Shown here: positions 1 through 12,100 of the stretch, in pieces
Numbering within the stretch: the stretch's first letter is position 1
Layout of the letters: each line of letters starts with the position of its first letter
Source: Perilla frutescens
Lineage: Eukaryota; Streptophyta; Magnoliopsida; Lamiales; Lamiaceae
Assembly: GCA_026008535.1 (NCBI GenBank)
Contig: BRKX01000014.1
Coordinates: 52,687,006-52,751,005 of the forward strand
Reading direction: 5' to 3'
DNA length: 64,000 nucleotides
Notes under the pieces: model-generated
The model's database searches: none
Told to the model about the DNA's origin: nothing
What the model saw: the letters and a program-made list of their open reading frames with translations, nothing else
Made by a program: the position numbers and the translations under genes

Positions 1-129
1 CGATAAAGAATTATAATAGTACAATGATATCGAATAAATACTATATATATTTTTTAAACCAAATGAATATAATATAGCATATGTCAAGATTAATTATATT
101 AAAAATTTCCATACAACATAAATTGCAAC

Positions 130-160
<31 letters not shown>

Positions 161-370
161 GTACAAACATATTGTAAAATAACTTAACAGATGAATTGTG
201 GTAAAAACCACAACACGAAAAAACCGAAAACAAACATACGAATTGTAGACGAATTGTGTTATTTGATAGTTTGTTGGTTTATTTCTATATGTGAATTGTG
301 TTTATATTTGACAATTTTATGGAAGAATAATGATGAAAGAACATTAGCATGCTAATCATAAATTAGTCAC
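1..370. other. AT-rich intergenic DNA, no gene seen
   Basis: No open frame with coding character is visible. A (TA)n microsatellite lies at about 135-160. The stretch borders a tandem repeat and then the predicted Helitron 3' end. Confidence 0.6.
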
Positions 371-604
371 ATACAAATAATTATAAAATATTAAATAATA
401 TAAGTTGATTACATTACTACTCTTGGATAAGTTTTAAAATAATATTATAATAAGTAAACTCAAAATTATAAAATAAATAGAATACAAATAATAATAAAAT
501 ATTGAATAATATTAGATGATTACATAATTGCCCTTAAATAAAATTTAAAATAAGGATATAATAGGTAAATCAAAAATTATAAGATAACACACTTTTTATA
601 TTAA
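371..604. repeat. Two-unit tandem repeat resembling a Helitron 5' subterminal region
   Basis: Two diverged units of about 111 bp start at 371 and 482, each beginning ATACAAATAA. The second unit and the following bases up to 604, read on the minus strand, resemble 8560-8673: both have a TATAAAAAG block, then a TTGAT(T/C)TACCTATTAT block, then TTTAAGGGC. That second copy is the predicted 5' end of the neighbouring Helitron. The stretch is therefore likely the 5' end of another Helitron of the same family, abutting the 3' end at 605. Confidence 0.5.
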
Positions 605-631
605 CTAGTGTAGATTACGTGCGTTGCACGT
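605..631 (-). other. Helitron 3' terminal hairpin and CTRR end
   Basis: Plus-strand bases 617-622 and 626-631 form a perfect 6-bp inverted repeat around a 3-nt loop. CTAG at 605-608 is the terminus and the flanking base at 604 is A (T on the element strand). The hairpin, short spacer and CTAG pattern is the standard diagnostic of Helitron 3' ends. Confidence 0.75.
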
Positions 632-801
632 GTTGCCTATTATTTAATACTTTAAAATCTATAAAAGATTAATTTTACTAAAGATAAAGTGAATAACACA
701 AATAAAAAGTCATTGCATATAAATTAGCAAATTGAAAATGTTTAAATAGTACTATTGATAAAGGACGTCTAATTTACTTTAAATATAAATATATATTATG
801 A

Positions 802-3157
802 CTATTTTTTCTCTTTTTTGATCGTCATGGTTTGCGAACTTTTCTTCTTTCTTTTGGTTTCAGGGATGAGCTTGGCTAATAACTGATCATCATCACTTGG
901 AATATCAATGCAATCTTCAATTTTCTTCTTTGTAATTCTCTTTCTTTTATTTCCTTGCGCCGGAGTAGAATGCAACTCGAGGACTACTTTTTTCTTTTCT
1001 CCCACCTTCATTCGCTTGAGCCTTTGAGCTGAGGCTTTCATTTGTTCCTCTTGATTTAACTTTAAGTCTTCAACTGAATCACGTAGTGAATTTTTTCTTG
1101 CATTCATTTGGGCCAACGGCTGTATCCTTTCGATTGCATTGGCTACAATATTTAAATTTCCCCTCTCATCTACTATTGGTTTCTTGATTGTGAACATAAA
1201 GCGCATTTCAGTCGATGATTGCAAACTCAGACCCCTATAATATGGAGATTCATTTTCGCCCTGAGGAAATTATTTTATTAGAATTGTAGAATATTAATTG
1301 AAATTTAAAAATTTAATGAAGCTGATGTTATATGAATAATTATTTTTAATCATAAGTTACCTTACTAATTGACGAAAGATACTCATGCACATAGCATCCT
1401 ACGTATACAGCTGCAGCTTCATCAAAAATGGTAATGCGTGCATTGTAATCGCCTTGTATAACATTTATGGTTATCCTGTATCTGGACTTGTGTAAAATAA
1501 TAGTTAGTGTATAAAAAGTTTAATATTTGTACTTGTATTTTAATTATTACCTTGGTGTCGTCTCAGGAACCTCTTGGTTGCACTTTTTGCATATTGTAAT
1601 TTCACCATTCTTATGGCATGAACTATAGCATGTCTTACACGAATCATACCATATTGACGATTTATTTTCAACCTTATCAATAATTCCAGTAAAAGAATAG
1701 GAAACATCCTGAAATTTGTGAAAGATAAGGATATTAAACATGCACATGAGTTTGCTGGAAAAAAAAAGCACATGAATGAATTAAATATTTCATAGTGTTA
1801 TTAAAGATGTGAATCTCTTTTAATCCCTGGCAATTAATTATACACTTTTTAATTTGACAAATTTAAAAATAGCTACATGAATGCAAACAATAATAATAAT
1901 AATTTATTAAAGATGTGAATCTCCCACACCACACCAAAACAAAAAGGGAAAAGATAGAAATAGTACCTTAGATAATATATGTTGACTTTTCTTAAGATCT
2001 TCTAGAGTTATTTCCTTTGAGCGTGTCATTTTTTGAATCATTGTCAACTCATCAATTTTTAATATATCATCAGTAGCACATAAACTTGGTATGAATTCAA
2101 TCTCTTGATATGCTGGGGTGATCTGCAATACGGATCTCATTGTACTTTGTAATTGTAAATTACCTAACATATACGAGATACAATGTAGTTAGAAAACTAT
2201 ATAATTGTGTATAACTTTTATAACATAAATGCATTATAAATGTTTTACCTAAGTATTTTTTTCCGGTGACATTTGTGATGACAATACTCGGTTTTTGTGC
2301 TACTATTTGTTGTAGTTCATATCCCTCATTTTTTGCCAGATCTCCCCAAAGACATATGAGTATAACTTGAGATCTGTTAAAACAAAAAAAATAATTAATT
2401 GATTGTTGAATAATGGATTAATTAAAAATAGTGAACACTTACTCTTTGTTCATGATAGTTATTTCTCTCAAAGGCTTTAGAAGACCTGTACTTTTGACTG
2501 TAATCATTCTACTTGGTTGAACTCTCACCAAATCTCCATGAATATCTGTGCATGGCGTGCATATTATACATGTAAGCATTTAATATACAAAATAAATTAT
2601 ACGGGTATTGAAATAAAAACATGCATGTATTTGAACTTACCAAACTCTTCATTTTTTTCAAGCTTTGATTCTATGTCTTTAAGCTCCACAAAATTATATT
2701 GCATGTTGCTTTGAATAATATCGTATGCTTCCTTAACAATACTGTAGTTTTTGAGTATTAATTCTTTCTCATGGTGAACGTAATACATCGCACCAACTGT
2801 TGTGACCTCTCCATTAGAGATTAAATATGTTTTATTGGCCTCAAATATCTTGACAAAAGCAAGTATATCATCCTTAAAAATTGTAACTCCAATTTTAACA
2901 CCCTGCAAACATTATAAACATGTAATTAATACATAATTGAAACGATGATTTTATAATTTTAAATTTAATATGTTAAAATTATAAATAATAATATTATTAA
3001 TTACCTCATTGTCCATCATGATCAATTTCCAAACCTTGATACTTGAAGTACTTTCCGAAGTTACTTGATGGCCAATTCGTAGAATCTTCAATCGTATTGT
3101 GAAGGATTTGTCACCTATTTTTAAAGTATCTATTGTTTGTTCTGAATCACTTGACAT
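802..3157 (-). CDS. RPA70-like single-strand DNA-binding protein (Helitron-encoded type)
   Basis: Eight exons on the minus strand join in one frame: 3157-3005, 2902-2641, 2545-2443, 2373-2249, 2163-1967, 1708-1551, 1481-1361 and 1260-802. All introns are GT-AG and the product is 525 aa. It resembles the large subunit of replication protein A: an N-terminal OB fold, a second OB fold starting with a DIHGDLVRV-like strand, and a C-terminal DNA-binding fold with a zinc-ribbon-like CKTC...CKKC pair in exon 6. A lysine-rich tail (KRKRITKKK, KRKKK) at the C-terminus looks like a nuclear localisation signal. Plant Helitrons often carry such genes beside Rep/helicase, presumably to bind single-stranded DNA during rolling-circle transposition. 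It lies downstream of a Rep/helicase fragment on the same strand and just inside the element's 3' hairpin. A diverged nuclear RPA1 copy is less likely given that context. No premature stop or frameshift is seen. Confidence 0.8.
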
Positions 3158-4605
3158 TGTATAATATTATGCTGCAAGAAAAGAAAAAAAGAAAAGAATA
3201 CTTATAATTAAATTAAAAATAAACAACGTCCATGCTAGAACACAGTAAAAGAAATTATTAATGTAATAATTAATTTAAAGGAAAAGCATAACTGAGTACA
3301 AAACACAAATTAAAAAAGTAAATCATAAAAGACGTTTTGATAACCTGATGCAACTTTGCAAAATACTTTTGGGATCCTTTGTATGAATGAAGCGTTGATT
3401 ATTGCTTGGAATCCGTAATTTATAGGTAATGGTGTAATTATATTAGGGAAAAAAAATGTAATAAGGAAGATTCCCACACATAAATAACTATGTGGCATGA
3501 ATACTAATTATGGAAGATGCACTTGTAGTATTACCATGCAAAACTATGAATAATTAAAGTATTTTTGTAAAATTAATAAAATAAAATATAGTATAATTAA
3601 ATTTCATAGTTCCATAAAGTTCAAATAATTTAGTTGAAGAACTGAAACTTTTTAACTTTGTTTTTATAGACAAATTAGAATTTCCTACTTTATAAAACTC
3701 ATATACATGGATACACATATACATCTAAGGAAAGAAAAGCATTAGTTTGGTTTTGATTTTTTAATAGTGTAGAGTTTTTCCTACTTGCTAAAATTCACAT
3801 ACATGGACACATAATTAATACACAACTCTTTTAAAAGGAAAGCCAAAAATAAAAATAAACAAATCGTTGATTTGCATTGTTTTTCAATATCTGGGTTGTC
3901 TTTTTTTTTATAAGGAATGAGAAATATGTAACGTGAATAATTACTTTTTTTTTAAATTAATAACTAATATATAGTATATATATATATATATATTAATAAT
4001 ATAGGCTTTCTTTAGTTTTTAATCTTTTCAATTTTCTTGTCAAAAGTTTAAGGGTTTATTTTTAATTTTTAGATTTTTTTAACTATAGGCTGTATTTTAG
4101 TTTTTATGCTTTAATTTTAATTTTAATGATTTTTAAATTTTTTGTGTTTATTTTCAATTACTATTTATTTTTCATTTTAAAGTTTATTTATTATTTTTAG
4201 TTTACTAATAATGTGGTTAAATAAGAGGGAAAATGTGAAAAAAATAAACTCATTAGGTAAATGTAAAATTTATAGATTTTAAATTTATAATGATTATTTT
4301 ATAATACGTTCAAATAGGTGAACTACAAAATTGAATATTGTTTTATCGGACAAATAAGTTAATTTATGTATATTCAATGAAATTGAAATATAAATAGAAA
4401 GAATAAAAAATAGGTATGCTTATATATCATAACTCTTATCCATTTTCTATTTTTCGATCGATCAAGGAGAAAATGAGGGTGATGGTTATTGGAAGAGGGT
4501 AGATAAATGAAAAGATCAAGGAGAAAATGAGGGTGATGGTTATTGCAAGAGGGTAGATAAATGAAAAGAGAAAATCGACCAATTATCTGATGAAAAATCA
4601 ACCCA
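3158..4605. other. AT-rich spacer inside the Helitron, with a 54-bp tandem duplication
   Basis: No coding exon is recognised. Two near-identical 54-bp units lie at 4460-4513 and 4514-4567, just beyond the point where the Rep/helicase frame stops. The region where the HUH nuclease and helicase domains should continue is low-complexity A/T sequence, so that part of the gene has been lost. Confidence 0.6.
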
Positions 4606-5766
4606 TTAATTAACATTGAAATATGTGCTATGAACTGGAGACATTGTGGTAGTAATCTTCTTAATGTTTTGATGCCAACCAGTTTCACCTCTTGGAAAAA
4701 GAAGTGGATACTGCAATGGGTCATAACATCCATAGTAATGCTTTATTCTATATCTTTCTCCTGAAATAGCATGGACTACAATATCTCGCTCCAATGGTAT
4801 ATTGTCGTTATTCCCATCAATCCATATAGCTGCAACTTGATCTGCATGTGGAGAATTATACACTCGCTGATCTAAATTCACATTTTTTGAGATATGAAGT
4901 TGAACATTGTCCATCGAAGGATAATCCTTTAATCTTCGAAAAACTTTTGCATATGGATTAACCTCCAAAATTTTTAGGAGTTTCTTCACAACAATTTCAG
5001 ATATATTCTGATTTTTCAAAACATTCATTCTGTTCTCAACCTCGGTCCTCGTCTCATAAAAGTACAATTGAAAAAAACCAGGAGTTGTACTATCATGTGG
5101 GATCAATCCAGGAAGATCATGATAAACCATTCCTTGTGCTCGAAAAGAATAGACTCCTCGTCTTGCAGATGCAAGTTCTTTATCCAATTTTACACCAAAT
5201 GAAGTAAATGAAAAAATGCAATTGTATGAGCGAATGTTTTTTCGAAAATTAATGGCCTCTTCTGATTCTGATGTAAATAATTCATAGAGTTCATCTGGAA
5301 CTTCTGAAAATGCAAGTATAATTTTTCCTTTATCACAACAAAACGTAGGAGGTTCATACTCAAATCTTGCAGCACCGCAATGAATGCAATCACTCACTTT
5401 TTGTAATTCATGTAATGTTGAACCTAAAGTGAAAAATATGAACTTAAATTTAGTAATATATGGCTTATCATATATGTATAAATATTGAATTACTTACAAT
5501 TCAAATCACATGAATTTTGTTGTTTTAAGTCAGAACGTTTTCTTTTCATTTGTAGAAGTCTTCTTTGTCGATATACCTCTATAGCTGTAATTTTTAAAAT
5601 ACATAAAGGTAAAAAAAAGGCACAATAAATAGAAAAAGGAACATGTAATGTAACCAATACTATTACAAATATATAAATAATAATAATAAAAAATTCTAAT
5701 CATTAGAGAATAAAAATTACCTGAAGATGAACTTGATAAACTTGATCGGGCATTGTGAAAACTCAT
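4606..5766 (-). pseudogene. Helitron Rep/helicase, N-terminal part only
   Basis: Three exons read in one frame on the minus strand: 5766-5721 (start ATG at 5766), 5584-5498 and 5423-4606. They encode about 316 aa. Features typical of plant Helitron transposase N-termini are a short Ser-rich start, a basic stretch (RQRRLLQMKRKRSD), a Cys motif (CIHCGAARFEYEPPTFCC), and the conserved block around DPLQYPLLFPRGETGWH near the end. A full Rep/helicase is well over 1,000 aa, with the HUH endonuclease and SF1 helicase downstream. Here the frame stops soon after GWH and neither domain is found. The product cannot be an active transposase, and mobility would need a helper element. It shares strand and direction with the RPA-like gene. 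Confidence 0.8.
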
Positions 5767-7400
5767 CCTTTATGCTCAACAACCAAGATAATATTAAATC
5801 CTGTAAATTAATATGCTTATGTTATTTAAGAACCAAGATACTTTCTGATAATAGTTCCCGGATCTCCATTTCTAGCGATAATTGTGCAACATTATTTTTA
5901 TGCTCATAATTATGCATAATTGAGAAACTGAACTCCTTATAGACAAGTTTCATTGTTCATAATTTATTTATATATAAGCTTCTTTTGACCATGAGGTAAT
6001 CTGATTTTTCACCTTTATATTTTTCACCTTTATATTTGCAGGACACTTGTAATAGAAAAACCAACCAGGAGAACCAGGGTTCTATAAATAATTGAGTGGA
6101 CGAGTCCTACAAAAACTATATTTCTTTAATCTTGCATTGATTGCTATACCTTGATATGTCAGAGAGAAGGTTATTATTGACATATATGGGTGAATAGTTT
6201 TATTAGATATATTTTGTTCTCTTGTTATGCATTTCCTGTATTTCTTTAAGGGTGTGCCTATGGAGTTTCAACCAACAAAGCTTGTTGGCAGCATAGGCCA
6301 TAGGGTATAGAAATCGATATTTTAACTTTGACAAAATGGTTGATGTGTGTTTTAATTTAGTGATTCTGGTATTTTATTATTTTATAAGTGATGCTTGTGT
6401 TCAATACATTTTGTTGTAATATAGGCAGATGTAAGTTCTTCTTTCTTTCAGTTTGTAAAATTTTGGCTGGTTTTTTTTTCTTCTTTTTGTGCTAATGTTA
6501 ATGGTTTCTGTTTTCTGTGAGGTGAAGAATCATAGTTTTTGCAGTGATTCAACCCCACGTTAATAATTACCTGACATAGTTATCTAAATTGTCTGATGAT
6601 AAAATTCAGCATTGATATGCAACTCTTAGTTCTTGTGAAAAACTACCTACATTAGTACTTGCTAAGCAAAAAAAAAAGGTCTAATAATAGGAACTGGTGT
6701 ACAAGGTCTTGCAGACAATTTTATCTTGCTTGGCATGACATTTGAATATCCTAGAGGTAAAAGGCTGATGTGCTGCTACACCATGTGCTTTTACTATATA
6801 TACTTAAGTTAGTTGGCTCTATTATGAATTACAGGTTCAACAATTGAACAAGGATATCACACTATCATGCATTAAAGACATCTTGTGAACTTGAGTGCTC
6901 CATTTTTTTCTATTGCAGGTTTAGTATTCATATTGGAGTATAGAAGCAGAGAACAATATTTGTAAATGCACAATAATCTATTCTTATTTATTTTATTTTA
7001 GCAGCGAGAATATTGTAGAAATCAAACCTTAATTGGTTAACTTGTCTGCATGAGCAACCGTCAAATTCTGCAGAAGTTTGTTTATTAATTATTTTCTATT
7101 GCAGGTCTACTTCTGCTCGGTTATCTTGTCTGCTTGAGCAACTGTCAAATTTCTGCAGAAGTTTGTTAAAGATTAACTCGTCTAAGTAATAACATTGGAG
7201 TATAAAGCAGAGAATAGTATTTGTAAATGCACAACAATATCTTAAATCTTAGTCTAATTCTCCTCATGCCTGCATGCCACAACTTAGTTACACTTACTGT
7301 CGAAACTCAAAACAATAACATACATTAATTGACCTTTTTCTTTTTTCAAGATCTAGACTTGTTGACAAACATAATTAACAAAGTCTGTCTTAATTACCTT
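5767..7400. repeat. Gene-free Helitron interior with local duplications
   Basis: Two pairs of direct repeats are visible: about 6932-6979 with 7194-7242 (sharing ATTGGAGTATA), and about 7036-7083 with 7120-7168 (sharing CAAATT(T)CTGCAGAAGTTTG). They suggest a segmental duplication of roughly 85-260 bp. No open frame looks coding and no RNA gene is recognised. Confidence 0.5.
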
Positions 7401-7408
7401 CTCTACAG

Positions 7409-7735
7409 GAATTGCTCTCCGTATTGTAAGTGGTATTCGACAACTGGCCGGCCGCTGACAATTTCCAGGAGTAGCACTCCAAAGCTATACAAGTCTGATT
7501 TCCGACTCCGATGCCCACTCTAGGCGTATTGAGGAGATAGATAGCCTCTGCATATATTATATACAGAATTAACATATATGATCAGAAAAAGATTAATTAT
7601 ACATATATAATTTATTGACTTGTGTATATCTAGCTAGCTTAGGTGCTTACAAGGTTCAGCAAAGCGAGAGCTAATGAAGGAGATATTGTCCCTCAACAGT
7701 TTAGCAAGCCCAACCGTGAAATTCTCCATAAGTTT
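7409..7735 (-). pseudogene. Receptor-like kinase fragment (kinase activation loop to subdomain IX)
   Basis: Two exon pieces on the minus strand keep a kinase intron. Exon A (about 7735-7651) encodes a decayed DFGLAK region, then a stretch like LRDNISFISSRFA. Exon B (7547-7409) encodes GYLSPQYA, then KSDLYSFGVLLLEIVSGRP and an EYHLQYGEQFL-like end. The intron (7650-7548) has GT and AG at its ends. The decay is explicit: one base is missing where AGT(L) should close exon A, a TAG follows QYA, and another TAG ends exon B. The pattern fits the cytosolic RLK family that includes cold-responsive protein kinase 1, but family assignment is inference. Only a small part of a kinase is present, so it is a dead fragment, probably captured by the Helitron. 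Confidence 0.7.
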
Positions 7736-7952
7736 GTTAATTTTTTTCTATGGTAATTTATTGAATAATTTGAGGCTAGGTACAATTTTCATCACATGAC
7801 TTTTAATCAACAAATGTTGTTAAATTACTGAGTAATGATCAAAGCAAGAAACTGGTCTTGAAATATACATGTTTCTTGCAAAATATATTAAGCCTTTAAA
7901 TGCATGCAGAAAACACATACATAAATGGAGTCTTTATATGCCAAATTATCAA

Positions 7953-7996
<44 letters not shown>
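7953..7996. repeat. (GT)n(GA)n compound microsatellite
   Basis: Alternating GT (7953-7972) passes directly into GA (to 7996). It sits just before the NLR fragment, and the open frame through it is an artefact. Confidence 0.9.
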
Positions 7997-8059
7997 GGGT
8001 ACCAGTGTCTCGCTTTCTTCTCAGATGAAGATTTCTCAATTCCAAACAAAGGAATCGTG

Positions 8060-8265
8060 AATGGAATCCTGAATATAATGAAGTTCCAAATGTCGTCGAA
8101 AGTGGTTGTTTGAGGCGGCTTAGTGCACGTTATTCTGTAAGCAGAAAAGCTTCAAAAACTGCTGAAGCCATCAAAGAGCATCGAGAACACTTGAAGGAGT
8201 TTGACCATATATCGGACCCAAAACCTCCCGCAGCAACGGTACCAATTCCATCTGCAGAAACGGAG
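8060..8265 (+). pseudogene. CC-NLR fragment (end of the coiled-coil domain)
   Basis: The translation follows the NLR paralogues from NGIL through VPNVVESGCLRRLSARYS, then SRKASKTAEAIKEHREHLKEF and a proline-rich PKPPAA segment. In intact NLR1-3 this is about residues 90-150, just before the NB-ARC domain. Near 8074 a net 5-bp insertion relative to NLR3 breaks the frame. Homology ends soon after the PPAA segment and no P-loop follows. The sequence is more diverged from NLR1-3 than those are from each other, so this is an older or different family member. It lies between the predicted Helitron 5' end and the kinase fragment. Confidence 0.7.
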
Positions 8266-8323
8266 ATGTTGAGAGAGGAAGAGAGAGAGAAGGCGTGGGA
8301 AACTTTTTTTTTATGGTAGCTTG

Positions 8324-8552
8324 TTATGCATGTATATATGGGAATTAATATGATATTTAATTATTTAAATTAATTAGTATGGTATATTATCATATTAAAA
8401 TAAATATATTATATTTTTCTATGGTAGTTTATTGGATAACTTTAGGTCCAATCGTATTATTAATATTATGCATGTATATATGGAAATTAATATGATATTT
8501 TATTATTTAAATTAATATGGTATTTTATCATATTAAAATAAATATATTATAT
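8324..8552. repeat. Direct repeat of about 90 bp, two copies
   Basis: Copies at about 8324-8414 and 8466-8552 both run from TTATGCATGTATATATGG to AAATATATTATATT. They are very AT-rich and lie in the subterminal part of the predicted Helitron 5' end. Confidence 0.7.
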
Positions 8553-8559
8553 TATATCA

Positions 8560-8673
8560 TATCATATTATATTATATTAAATTACATTAACGCCCTTAAA
8601 TTAAAAGTTATAATATGGACATAATAGGTAGATCAAATTTTGTAAAACATCGCTCTTTTTATATAGTAGTAGA
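8560..8673 (-). other. Predicted Helitron 5' terminal region
   Basis: Read on the minus strand, the end begins TCTACTACTATATAAAAAG directly after an A. The following blocks (TTTGATCTACC, TAATTTAAGGGCG) recur to the left of 605. Helitrons begin with TC after A, so the composition and context fit, but TC starts are common and the exact base is uncertain. Confidence 0.45.
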
Positions 8674-9190
8674 TAAGTATAGACATAGATTAATAAAAAA
8701 GAAGAGAAAATGTCATATATTTAAACGAGCTAGAAAAATAAATAAAGAAAATTAGTCGGCCACATACTCTTGCTCAGAATAATCAAAATAGTAGGTAGTA
8801 TACAAAATTGAAATCAATATATAATTCGTAAGGCAATAACCTTTACAAAGTGCTAATTACTAAAAGATTGAGAATTCCATTTCTTGTATTATTATATTAC
8901 ATGGATCTTCACTTTAATATATTTCTCAGGTTCCATTGTATGATACTCATTGTTTGTTTTGGAATACATTCCACACTCCACCTCCGACTTCAATTTTAGT
9001 GAAGAACATTTTGTTTTTATGTACTGTATATAAAAATAGTTAAGTAGTACGTAGCTTTGAATTCACTAAATCGCATGTTAGAGTTCTGAGTCGTATTTCC
9101 CACAAAGCCTATTATTAATTTATTACCTTGTCTAATTAACCCTTCGGTGATTGATGTTAGGATCGACCAGCATTAGCTGGGGAGAGAGAA
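8674..9190 (+). promoter_or_regulatory. NLR1 upstream region with conserved 5'-leader intron 3' end
   Basis: A 3' splice site (GATTGATGTTAG) ends at 9160, 30 bp before the NLR1 ATG. The same sequence precedes the ATG of NLR2 (acceptor 29087) and an orphan copy (19397). The stretch from about 8950 to 9160 aligns with 19040-19397 and in part with 47800-47920, so it is the 3' part of a conserved leader intron. The matching leader exon with its (CT)n tract is not seen upstream of NLR1. It may have been displaced or lost next to the Helitron. Confidence 0.55.
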
Positions 9191-12100
9191 ATGGCAGAAA
9201 TTGCTGCAGGTTTTGTTGGACCAGCTATAGAAGTTGTGAAATGGATTGGTGCACCAATCATGCGTCAATTTAATTATCTCTGTTGCTTCACTTCCAACAT
9301 CTCTACTCTCAAACTCGAAGCCGAAAAACTAGATGATATAGAAGGAGACCTGCAGCGGAAAGTTGATAGAGCAAGAGATAATGTAGAAATCGTTGCGCAT
9401 GAGGTCGAGGCTTGGTTAACAAAGTCTAATGACATCAAAGGCCTAAAGAATACAATTTTGGATGAAGTTCCAAATGTAGAAAGTGGTTGTTTGAAGCTTA
9501 GAGCTCGTTTTTCTCTTAGCAAGAGAGCTAAGAAAACAACTGATCGTATAATAGAGCTTCGAGGCCAGTGTAAGTTTGATGCTATATCCCAACCACGACC
9601 TCCAGCTGCAGCCGAAGCAGTTCCTTTAGGAATGACGACGTATGAATTCAAGTCAAGAAAACAAATTGAAGAAGACATCATGACTAGTTTGAGAGGTGGA
9701 GATGTGAATATGATAGGGATAAGTGGGATGGGAGGTCTAGGAAAGACTACCATGGCCAAAATAATCAAGAACAGAGCATTGAAAGAGCATTTATTTGATG
9801 AGGTTGTGATGGCAGTAGTCAGCCAACAAGCAGACAAGTCAAAAATTCAGCTTGAGATTGGCGGATCATTGGGTTTGGATCTCAAAGATGAAACTGCGGA
9901 AGCTAGTAGAGTACAAAAATTACATGCAAGACTAACTGAAGGCAAAAAAAGAATTCTCCTAGTTTTGGATGATGTTTGGCAAAGACTCGTGTTTGAGGAT
10001 TTAGGAATACCTCGTGGTTACAAAGGTTGCACAATTCTACTAACATCCCGAAATAGTGATGTTTTGAGTGCAATGGATGTCCAAAAGGATTTTGGAATGA
10101 AAGTCTTGTCTGAAGAAGATGCATGGCTTCTCTTCAGAGGGAGAGCTGGCACATGTGTGGATGATACTGGATTGAATTCTATTGCAAAAGAAGTCGTAGA
10201 AGAGTGCAGAGGATTGCCGATCGCCCTTACAATTGTTGGTGCAGCACTAAAAGAAGAGAATGATAAGCGTATTTGGAACGATGCGGTAACGGAATTGAGG
10301 AAAGCTAGTCCAAATAATATCGCAGATTTTATTAAAGAAGTTTATAATCCACTAAGAGTAAGTTACGATATGTTGGAGTCTAAGGAAGCCAAATCCGTAT
10401 TCTTGCTTTGTTGCTTGTTCGGTGAAGATGATGATATTCCTGTAGAGCACTTGATTTATTTCTGCATGGGGTTGGGCATATTTGAAGGAGACATCAGCAA
10501 TTTGGAACAAGCAAGGAATAGGATGAGTGCATCGATTAAGAGGCTCAAAAGTCGGTCTTTGCTGTTAGATAGCCACGAAGAAGATTGTGTTCAAATGCAT
10601 GATGTAATTCGTGATGTTTGCATATTCATTGCTAAAGAGAAAGGATATATTGGTGGCAATGATTGCACTTGGATTTCTTCGTTTGAGACGATGGTCGGAG
10701 AAAGAACTAATCTTCCAACAAAATTACGTCTTCTCTTCTTGAGTGGTAATTCTTCAGCACTGGAGGAAGAAATCAAGAAATTCAACAATTCCTTTGTTGA
10801 AGGGATCAGAGATCTCCAGGTGTTGTTCATTGACTATCACTTATCATTCACATCACTGCCCCACACTATAGAGTCATTAAGAAATCTCAAAACTTTGGTC
10901 TTAGATTCATGTTGGAATTTGGAGACAATATCTGTGGTTGGGGAATTGGTACATCTTGAGATTCTGGTTTGTTACAAATGTGTTTCGATTAAGGAGTTAC
11001 CACCGGAGATGAAGCGATTAAACCGCATGAAATTGTTAGATCTCACGGGGTGTCTAAGTCTGAAAAGAATAGGTGGAGGAATCATATCAAGTCTAGTTGG
11101 GTTGGAAGAGTTGAAGATGTTGGAGAGCTTCAACAAATGGGAAACTGCACGGGATAACAATGAAAGAGAGAATGGGAATGCAACGATAAGAGAGCTGGAG
11201 GCCTTGACCAATTTGAGGTGCTTGGAGATTGAGATAGATGATCCTGCCTTAGCTGCCCAAAACATGCGTCTTTCATCAAAGTTGGACAGATTTCGAATCA
11301 GAATTGGACCAGTTGAGGATTTTGAAATCTTACCTGATTCGTTTAACAAAACAATGAGTCTAAACTGGGAGGGAGAAACTTGTGTAGGAGAATGGATTGA
11401 GATGCAGCTTATAAGGGATGCTGAATGTCTATATTTAACCGGAAATGGTGCAGATAATGTGGACTACTTGGCAAAAAGTGAAAACATAAGGTGGTTGAAG
11501 CTGGGTGAGTGTGAGACTATGAAGAATATTGGGAGAACATCAATGGATGATGCTACTGTGTTCCCGCACATGGAGTATCTGATGCTTTTCTCTCTTCCGC
11601 AATTAGAAGAGATATTGGATGGTCCAATTTCGTCCAAATCTTTCCACAATCTCAACGGATTAGTGCTTCTAGATTTGCCGGCACTAAAGCAATTGTGGAA
11701 GAGCAGTAATAGTAGTCCAGTTTTCCACAACCTTTCTTTCATACATATCTGGAGTTGTCCTAAATTGGAAGAGATATTGGATGGTCCAATTTCGTCCAAT
11801 TCTTTCCACAATCTCAAGGAATTGGAGCTTATAAACTTGCCGGCACTAAAGCAATTGTGGAAGAGCAGTAGCAGTCCAGTTTTCCACAACCTCTCTTCCA
11901 TATGGATCTCGAGTTGTCCCTGCCTACACAATCTAGGCCAGTTGTCATCAATTGCAGAAAATAATTGTCTTTCACAGCTACAAACTCTAACTATTCATGA
12001 TTGTGAGATGATGGAACAAGTGTTTTGTTGGAACGAAGAAGACGAACAAAGAACAACAAAGCTAATGTTCCCAAAGCTGAACCAGGTTGAGTTACGTGAT

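Larger units (their letters stand above)
605..8673 (-). mobile_element. Helitron (rolling-circle transposon), degenerate, with RPA-like gene
   Basis: On the minus strand the element ends with a stem-loop (6-bp stem ACGTGC/GCACGT, 3-nt loop) followed by AATCTACA and CTAG at 605-608. The next base is T, as expected for Helitron 3' ends. Inside are an RPA70-like gene and a truncated Rep/helicase gene, both on the minus strand in the usual plant order. The 5' end is predicted at 8673, where minus-strand TCTACTACTATATAAAAAG follows an A, giving the expected A/T target. No target duplication is expected for this class. The 3' end is well supported. The 5' end is inferred, and an end nearer 5.8-6 kb remains possible. 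If 8673 is right, the element carries an RLK fragment and an NLR fragment as captured host DNA. Confidence 0.6.

Noticed and set aside
9274..9837. Minus-strand open frame over the NLR1 coiled coil (also at 51235-51801)
   Set aside because: Antisense shadow of conserved NLR coding sequence, repeated in the paralogue for the same reason.
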